Origin: Euperipatoides rowelli
Lineage: Eukaryota; Onychophora; Udeonychophora; Euonychophora; Peripatopsidae
DNA: 16,398 bases
Reading direction: 5' to 3' (one strand)
NCBI GenBank assembly: GCA_003024985.2
Contig: PXIH01S0022751.1
Shown: positions 10,536 to 16,398 of the stretch, in pieces
Position numbering within the stretch: the stretch's first letter is position 1
Layout: each line of letters begins with the position of its first letter
Notes under the pieces: generated by a model
Seen by the model: the letters and a program-made list of their open reading frames with translations, nothing else
The model's database searches: none
Told to the model about the DNA's origin: nothing
Made by a program: the position numbers and the translations under genes

Positions 10536-10567
10536 AGCAGTGCAGCAACGTGATGTGCTGCACTGCT
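10536..10567. repeat. Subterminal 12-bp hairpin of TIR element
   Basis: AGCAGTGCAGCA (10536-10547) and TGCTGCACTGCT (10556-10567) are exact reverse complements around an 8-nt loop. The right arm overlaps the inner end of the right terminal inverted repeat. The left end of the element has only the AAGCAGTG part of this sequence, so the hairpin is present at one end only. Confidence 0.85.
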
Positions 10568-10585
10568 GAGTGTGTCACCGGCCTA

Positions 10586-12080
10586 AGAGCATCATTAAAA
10601 TTTAAAAAATATATGAATTTCAGTTGGTCTGTCCATCTGTTGATCTGTCTGTGCACAATATAACCCTTGATCCTTATAAGTTAAAGCCCCCAAACTTTCT
10701 GTATTTAAATTCATCTCTAAAAGTCCTCAAAATGGTATGACTTTTAATTCTGGCTTATCCATTCTTTAAATTTTGTAAAAAAAAAAAAAACTAAAGTATT
10801 TTTCATGAAACTGGTTACCAACTTTTTTTTTTTTACCAATAGTTCACCGTAATATTAATATAATTTTAGAACCTATTATTTCTCAATTCACCTTTATACT
10901 CATCAACTGAAATAATGAGGAAGAGGTGGTAGAAGATAGGTATTTAAAAAACTATATTATTACATAGTTTATATAGCCTATACAATATTGTTGTACAAAA
11001 TCTCAAAAATACAATATATTTGTATTTTCCTAATGGAAAAAAAACGTATCCACCCCTCCCTCTCTTTACGTTGTTCAAGTGGCCATTTAAATATACCAGC
11101 ATTTCACTACCAATAATTAAAAAAAAAATTATTGCCACCCACAGTTTTTTACCCCACCCCATTAATTTGACCTAACTTATGACTGCATGTGATTAATTGT
11201 GTACAAATAACTACTAGCAACATAGAGTATCTACAGTATTTTTCACAAGGCATTTATTAATTAGGTATTAGAACACCTTATTTGGGGATTGTTTTTTTTT
11301 TTAAGAGAAGGATTGTAATAAATTTAATATACTACATATGAATTTTTACAATTTACCATTTTTTTACAGGCATATTGCTTTTTCTTTTTGCCTTCATCTC
11401 TTCGTAGATTTTCAAGAATTTTGTTAATCTAAAACCAATATTTTTTTTTTAAATGGCCTTAATAAACTGTCAACAACATTTGTGTTTTCATGAAATTAAA
11501 AATCAAAGAACTACACAAATACGAGCAAATCTTCAATTTCAAGTTGAGATGATGTATAAACCCAAAGAGAAAATGGTAATTAATCAGTTGTTGGGAGCTT
11601 TGAGTTCTTCAACATGTAGCTCTGATAACTTTTTATAAATAGATTGCACATATGGTTGTAGTCATTGGACGCTTTGAAACAAATGAAAATCACATTTCAC
11701 ATCCTTCAGGCAAAATTCCGGTTGAGAAAGTTTTAAAGCTTTAAAATTTAAAATAATGTATAATTTTTTTTTTTAAAAAAAAAATCAAGCTACATTGAAT
11801 ATCAAATCACATCAAATGAGGATGAAATTATTTTATCGTATTCATAAATTTATTTTGGAATATATTAAACACATTGGAAATGGATGTGAATGCATGGAGT
11901 GAATGAATGATTAAAACAAAAATAATCTTACTGATGATGATGAGACATTAGCAGGATAAGTTCATTTGAAATTACATCATTTAAAACTGTTGGTTACATT
12001 AATTTTGTAAGAATGATTAAATGCCAGTTGAGAAAGATGTAGGGTGGGATGGGGGCTGTTTTGGTGGCTGTAGCTTACAC
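10586..12080. other. AT-rich stretch without gene
   Basis: No gene is visible. At 10624-10663 there is a CTGT-rich phrase leading into GTGCACAATATAA. This resembles the flank at 9411-9442 on the other side of the TIR element. A palindrome CAATAATT/AATTATTG around A8 lies at 11111-11134. A T12/A10 self-complementary tract lies at about 11764-11785. GGGTGGGATGGGGG at about 12041-12054 sits just before the hAT-type element. Confidence 0.5.
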
Positions 12081-13921
12081 CAGTGGTTTCACACCTTTTT
12101 TTCTTCAAGTAAAAGCTATCTTCAGCCAAAAAGAATTTTCATAACCCACCTCTCTAAAAACTTGCCAATAATGCAATGTTGTAACAATGTATCTAGAAGG
12201 AATTTTTTTTTTTTAACTTCTGCATAGCCAAAAAGAGACATTATTAAAAATTGACCTGCATATACAGTACATTTAACTAATCAACTTGACAAGGTTTAAA
12301 AATTATTTGTTGAGTAATAAACATCAACAGTTAACAAAATAGTTTGGGCTCTCTTCACTGAAGCAAAGGAACAAAGCATATAAGCAGGTGCCCACTGCCC
12401 AGGATCGGAGTGACATCACAATATCTTCCACTCCACTGACAAGAATATGAATCTTTGTGGTGTCTAGGAGTGAAATTATCACTTACCCTCCACTCCAGTG
12501 AAGAGGATATGAAGCTTGATGATGTCAAGAAGTGACATCATCTCCCTATCCTCCACTCAGCTGAAGATATGAAGCTTTGTGGTGTCTAGTAGTAACATTT
12601 CCAGCTCAACTTCCACCCCACTGGTGAGGATATGAAGCTTGGTAGTGTCTAGATGTGACATCACCACCCTATTCTACAATTCGCTCCACTGATGAGGATA
12701 TGAAGCTTGGTTGTGTCGAGGCATGGCACCACCCTATTCTCCCCTTCACTCCAGTAGGAATAACATCACCACCCTACCATCCACTCCACTGATATGAATC
12801 TTGGTGGAATCTAGGAGTAACATCACTACCCTACCAGTCGCTCCATTTATCAGGATATGAAGTCTGGTCATGTCTATGAGTGACATTAGCACTATACTCT
12901 ACAATTCACTGATATAAAGCTTGGTGGTGTCTAGGATTGACATCACCACTTTACGCTCCATTCCACTGATGAAGATATGAAGCTTGGTAGTGTTTATGAG
13001 TGACACCAATTTACTCTCCACTTCACTGATATGAAGCATGGTAGTGTCTAGGAGTGACATCACCACCCTACTCTACCATTAACTAACTCTACTGATGAGA
13101 ATATGAAGCTTGGTGGTGTCTAGGATTGACATCACCACTATACTCTCCACTTCACTGATATGAAGCTTGGTGTTCTCTAGGATTGACCATCACAACTTTA
13201 TCCTCCATTCCACTGATGAGGATATGTAGCATGGTGATATCTAGGAGTGACATTACCACTCTCCACCCAACTGATAAGGATATGATACTTGGTGGTGTCA
13301 AGGAATGACACCCTACTCTTCATTCCACTGATGATGAAGCTTGGTGAAGTGTGACATCACACCTACCCTCCACTCCATAGATATGAAGCTTGGTGGTGAC
13401 TAAGAGTGATTTCACCACCCTATCATCCATTCCAATTACGTGAAGCTTAGTGGAGTGTAGAAGTGACATCACCACTCCACCCTCCACTGATAAGGATGTG
13501 AAACTTGGTAGCCTACTCTTCATTCCACTGATAAGATTATGAAGCTTGGTGGGAGCGACTCACCACCCCACCTCTAATTACAAGGCAATAAACCTTGATT
13601 GTGTCAAAGAGTGATCTCACACAATACCTTCCACTCCACTGACAAGTATATAAAGCTTAGTGGTGTCTAGGAGTGACACCATCATCCTACACTACAATCA
13701 CTGACAAAGATATGAAGCTTGGTGCTCTAGAAGTGACATCACAATGCTACCTTCTCTCCACTAACAAGTATGAAGCTTGGTGGTGTCTATGAGTGAGACC
13801 AGGCTTGACATTCCTGTTTGTTTTTCTCTTCAAAGCACAGCATGTAAATTTTAGATCAATTGTTTTTTGGTCTGAAGTACCCCTTCTGACCTTTTTGTTT
13901 ACCACCAGTTGGGAACCACTG
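12081..13921. mobile_element. 1.84-kb non-autonomous hAT-type element hosting a minisatellite
   Basis: The left end begins CAGTGGTTTCACACC. The right end, reverse-complemented, begins CAGTGGTTCCCAACTGG, a classical hAT terminus. The first eight bases are identical. Subterminal similarity follows at both ends: CTTCAG-CCAAAAAGAATT on the left (about 12119-12138) corresponds to CTTCAGACCAAAAAACAATT on the right. Flanking octamers GCTTACAC (12073-12080) and ACCTACAC (13922-13929) agree at 6 of 8, consistent with an aged 8-bp target duplication. There is no transposase. Roughly three quarters of the interior is the tandem array at 12407-13800, leaving about 326 bp of left-side and 121 bp of right-side unique sequence. 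The element is old, judging by mismatched ends. Confidence 0.75.
12407..13800 (+). repeat. About 23-unit minisatellite, unit about 60 bp
   Basis: Each unit contains, in order, GATATGAAGCTTGGTGGTG, TCTAGGAGTGACATCACCAC, and a CCTACTCTCCACTCCACTGA-type spacer. I count about 23 diverged units in 1,394 bp, with individual lengths from about 41 to 94 bp. Exact AAGCTT survives in about 15 of them, and TGACATCA occurs about 9 times. Between about 12720 and 13225 the junctions alternate between a short form (CACTGATATGAAG) and a long form (CACTGATGAGGATATGAAG), giving a dimeric higher-order repeat of about 120 bp. Composition differs sharply from the AT-rich surroundings. Short minus-strand frames inside the array are by-products of the repeat. 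Confidence 0.95.
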
Positions 13922-14208
13922 ACCTACACCACACCCTTTAATAACTTAATCCCTTGACCCATCCACTAGAATGCCAGAACTTCCATGATCTTCAATTTAC
14001 AACTCACATAGTTGATTTTTTCCCCCACTCGTATAATTGCCTGTTTCAATAAGTGAATGGGAGAAATTACCGGAATTTTGTAGCTAGTGACAAGTACAAG
14101 TTTTTTTTTTTTTTTTTTTAAATAACTAGCCACATGCAAAGTTATTGTGAAAAGATAACTGGTTACCTTTAGAGTCTAATGTTAGTGATTAATTCCATAC
14201 AGTGGTGG
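13922..14208. other. Short AT-rich stretch between repeats
   Basis: No gene is visible. The stretch contains a T19 run at 14101-14119 and a CAGTGGTGGAAC word at 14200-14211. That word looks like a hAT-type terminus but has no matching partner end or target duplication. Confidence 0.5.
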
Positions 14209-14293
14209 AACTTTGTTGCTTAGGGCCTGTAAGCAAAATTTTGTTTGAAGCCCTCAAACAAAGTTTTGCTTACAGGCCCCGAGCAACAAACTT
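14209..14293. repeat. 85-bp palindrome with 40-nt arms
   Basis: The left arm at 14209-14248 and the right arm at 14254-14293 are reverse complements at 36 of 40 positions, around a 5-nt centre AGCCC. The core GGGCCTGTAAGCAAAA is identical in both arms. Each arm also contains two related CTTTGTTG/TTTTGTTTG words, so there is internal direct repetition. It may be a fold-back element end, an inverted duplication or a hairpin-RNA source. The left border adjoins CAGTGGTGG, a hAT-like start without a partner. Confidence 0.85.
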
Positions 14294-15350
14294 TGTTGGC
14301 CAAGCTAATACCCAGAAAACTATATATGGAAATTTAACACTTAAAAAAAAAAATACCGGTTACATCGTTTAAATGAAGAAAACTGAAAAATTACTTCTTT
14401 ACATTAGAAATTAATGTCTTTTCTTTAAATTTGTAAAATTCAAAGCCTAATAAGCATTCGGTTTCATTTGTATTGACATTAATGGTAAGTGCTAAGCAGT
14501 CCAATAGTTTTGTGTTTTCATTTCTGGTCTACTTTTTTGCTTGTAGCTTTGTATATAAACTTGTGGTCAAAATTAGTATAATAAATAACAAAGTCTAACA
14601 TTATTTTTTTTTTAAAAAAAAAAAAAAGCTTCAAACAAATCGTGGACAATAAGTGTTGCTTCCTTTGCTGCCCCTGCTTCAATACAATGTGGGTTTTCAC
14701 TATTTCCCAAGTTGTAGAATTCTGCCATTCTTCATAATGTTTCTCTATCTGTTTTGTTTTCAATTCATTAATGATGCAATATTTCTTATTCTGTTTGCTG
14801 TATAGAAAACAAAAGCAGATTAACATTCTTTATTTGTCTAATACATAATCCATCTAATGTTGCCTTGGAGATTAACAAATGATGACAATTTATGGACAGT
14901 TCTCAGCTTTTTAGATTTCTATCAAAGATAAAGACCTTCAAATTGAAATGAGTTGCAATAATATTAAAGTGATATTAAATATTTACAAGCGAAATGAAAG
15001 AATTCAAATAAAACTAAATAACATAACAAGGCTAAGATTGATAGCCAATAGTGGGTGGGTTTTTATAAAAAATAAAACTATTATATACCCATCAAAATGC
15101 CTAAGCATCATATCATTAAAATATTCATAGTTACACTTCAGTTATGAAAAGGTTTAATCATGAGAAATATTATTCGAGAAAAGATATGAAGATATTGTAT
15201 TGGATCAAAGCCTGAGAATCATTGATGCTATAAAAAAATCTTATATTATTCCTCCCTGCTTTCTTATTAAAAACCCATAACCCTTCTGCACAAATCTTAA
15301 TAAAACCTGCAATCTCTGCTTAATATGTAGAGCTACATTTGAGAAATCCA
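14294..15350. other. AT-rich stretch without gene
   Basis: No gene is visible. A T-run/A-run self-complementary tract occurs at about 14602-14627. Short frames on both strands in this stretch are low-complexity Lys/Asn/Ile-rich by-products of composition. Confidence 0.5.
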
Positions 15351-15391
15351 TGTCAAAGGATCACTTATTTTAACAGTGATCCATCCTGACA
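15351..15391. repeat. Small interrupted hairpin
   Basis: TGTCA at 15351-15355 pairs with TGACA at 15387-15391. After an internal loop (AA against ATCC), GGATCACT at 15358-15365 pairs exactly with AGTGATCC at 15375-15382 around a 9-nt loop. With 13 pairs in 41 nt it is plausible as an RNA hairpin but is small enough to arise by chance. Confidence 0.55.
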
Positions 15392-15559
15392 GCTATTTCA
15401 AACCCCTGATTATTTATACGCTAAGTAGTGACTGTTCTATTGTACAGTGCTGGCAGAAAATGATATGGATTTTCAGTGTTTGAAAAGTTTATTTTTAACA
15501 ATGATTGCCAGCTACGACTAAACTCGTAATTGATGATCTGAAACAGGACACCACCTATG

Positions 15560-15582
15560 AGTTATCTCTTTATAAGATAACT
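15560..15582. repeat. Small hairpin AGTTATCT/AGATAACT
   Basis: Perfect 8-bp arms flank a 7-nt loop. No neighbouring gene gives it a role. Confidence 0.5.
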
Positions 15583-16398
15583 TAGATATTAGTGTCAGAT
15601 ACAAGTATATTCCTAGCAAATTGATGCAATAATAATAGGTAGTGGCCACCTGGTATAAGATTGAAAAATAAACCGTGGCATCAGAAAACAGGATCTAAAT
15701 AAACATTCAGTTTAGAAATATGCCTTAATTAGATTGGTGTCGGAGACAAAGTCAGCCAATAACGCTTTGGCAGTCAACATAGTAAAAGCAATTAACAATA
15801 AAGATGTTATTTTATCCAAAATTCAGCAAGCTACAGTAAAAAAGTTACATGTCTGCAATCATAATTATTTATTCAAGAACTTCATTAGAAACAAACTTTT
15901 AAGCAGTTATAAAATAGTTCAAGGTTTGTTGTCATTTTATTATTATAATTTAATCTGTTGGAAACAAAATTAAACATTAGGAAAACCGTACATTTTCAAA
16001 CCCGTTAATCAGTTTTGTTTGTCTCACTGAAACAGCTTTTAATTCAATAGTGAACTTTCTACTAACTCTTTAGAAGTGACACAGAAAAAAATTTAAATGC
16101 AAAGCACAGTGATAACGTAGTTTCCACCCTCATGAGAAGTTTAACCGATTGAGACGATGTCTCCTCCTTACCTTAGCATGCTGTCAAAAGCCCTGAAAGA
16201 CAATACAGTTTATCTTAGAATAATAGGGGAATGACACTAAGCGTCATGCCTCAAATCTTATTTCCTCGTTTAGTGAAATAGAAAAGTGTTATGTGAACAC
16301 AAGTGGGGAAAGCAAAGGAACTGGGCTAGCTGATTTGGTTATTATCCTGCATACACAATATAAATGGGATAATTAAAAAATATCTGCAGGTGAATTTC
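15583..16398. other. Non-coding stretch to the window end
   Basis: No gene can be supported. Composition is slightly less AT-rich than the rest, especially after 16080. The final bases contain CTGCAGGTGAAT, which resembles a splice donor (CAG/GTGAAT), but no upstream open exon with a convincing acceptor or protein similarity is visible. An exon reaching this edge cannot be excluded. Confidence 0.4.

Larger units (their letters stand above)
9454..10583. mobile_element. 1,130-bp non-autonomous DNA transposon with 23-bp TIRs
   Basis: The left terminus at 9454-9476 starts GGCCGGTGACACACT. The right terminus at 10561-10583 is its reverse complement with one mismatch over 23 positions. Both ends are flanked by TA (9452-9453 and 10584-10585), so a 2-bp TA duplication is the simplest reading. 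The outermost TTA...TAA is also symmetric, so the exact border is uncertain by up to 3 bp. Neither strand carries a transposase: the longest internal frame is 82 codons (10239-10487) with no recognised motif. Near the right end is a strong subterminal hairpin. The superfamily is unresolved. TA duplications fit Tc1/mariner and some other families, but the termini are not a form I can assign with confidence. Confidence 0.8.

Noticed and set aside
13320-13523. 67-codon minus-strand frame in the minisatellite
   Set aside because: It is produced by repeat units whose lengths happen to keep the frame. The neighbouring units break it.
12407-13800. CRISPR array
   Set aside because: The approximately 60-bp units are contiguous and diverged, with no constant repeat alternating with unique spacers. 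The context is eukaryotic.
14200-14300. Complete hAT MITE starting at CAGTGGTGG
   Set aside because: No CACTG-type right end and no 8-bp duplication of ATTCCATA were found downstream.
14518-14826. 102-codon minus-strand frame
   Set aside because: It includes a Phe/Lys run encoded by the T-run/A-run tract at about 14602-14627 and shows no domain.
15734-15973. 79-codon plus-strand frame with a TTG start
   Set aside because: It has no ATG at the start, no recognised domain and an AT-driven Asn/Lys/Ile composition.
16380-16398. Splice donor at the window end
   Set aside because: CAGGTGAAT fits a donor by chance often, and no open upstream exon with a supported acceptor was seen.

Overview
The window looks like non-coding metazoan nuclear DNA. 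It is strongly AT-rich with many A/T homopolymer runs. It has long C or G runs, a TCTA/TCTG microsatellite, cut-and-paste DNA transposon remnants with intact inverted termini, and large imperfect palindromes. No open frame exceeds about 104 codons. None shows a recognisable domain, a codon-use signature or a convincing exon/splice arrangement, so I call no protein-coding gene and no tRNA or rRNA. The species cannot be fixed from sequence alone. The hAT-type termini and the recurrent TAGCCTA/TAGGCCTA words in AT-rich DNA would suit a marine invertebrate or fish, but that is a weak guess. The window could be intergenic or lie inside a large intron.

Layout. 1-1020: AT-rich DNA punctuated by C-tracts and one canonical G-quadruplex motif, with degenerate recurring phrases. 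1800-2320: a small cluster of X-box (RFX-like) words and a 137-bp TCTA/TCTG microsatellite. 2320-8018: featureless AT-rich DNA with one compact 53-nt hairpin (5964-6016) and an AAT microsatellite. 8019-8206: a 188-bp non-autonomous hAT element with 8-bp target-site duplications. 8414-8572: a large two-level palindrome. 9454-10583: a 1,130-bp non-autonomous element with 23-bp terminal inverted repeats and TA at both borders. 12081-13921: a second, larger hAT-type element whose interior is mostly a 1.39-kb minisatellite of about 60-bp units, part of it organised as alternating dimers. 14209-14293: a near-perfect palindrome with 40-nt arms. 14294-16398: AT-rich DNA without a gene, holding two small hairpins.

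No set of genes works together here. The story is repeat biology: small DNA transposons and inverted repeats concentrated between 8 and 14.3 kb, and one transposon that carries, or gave rise to, a tandem array with higher-order structure.
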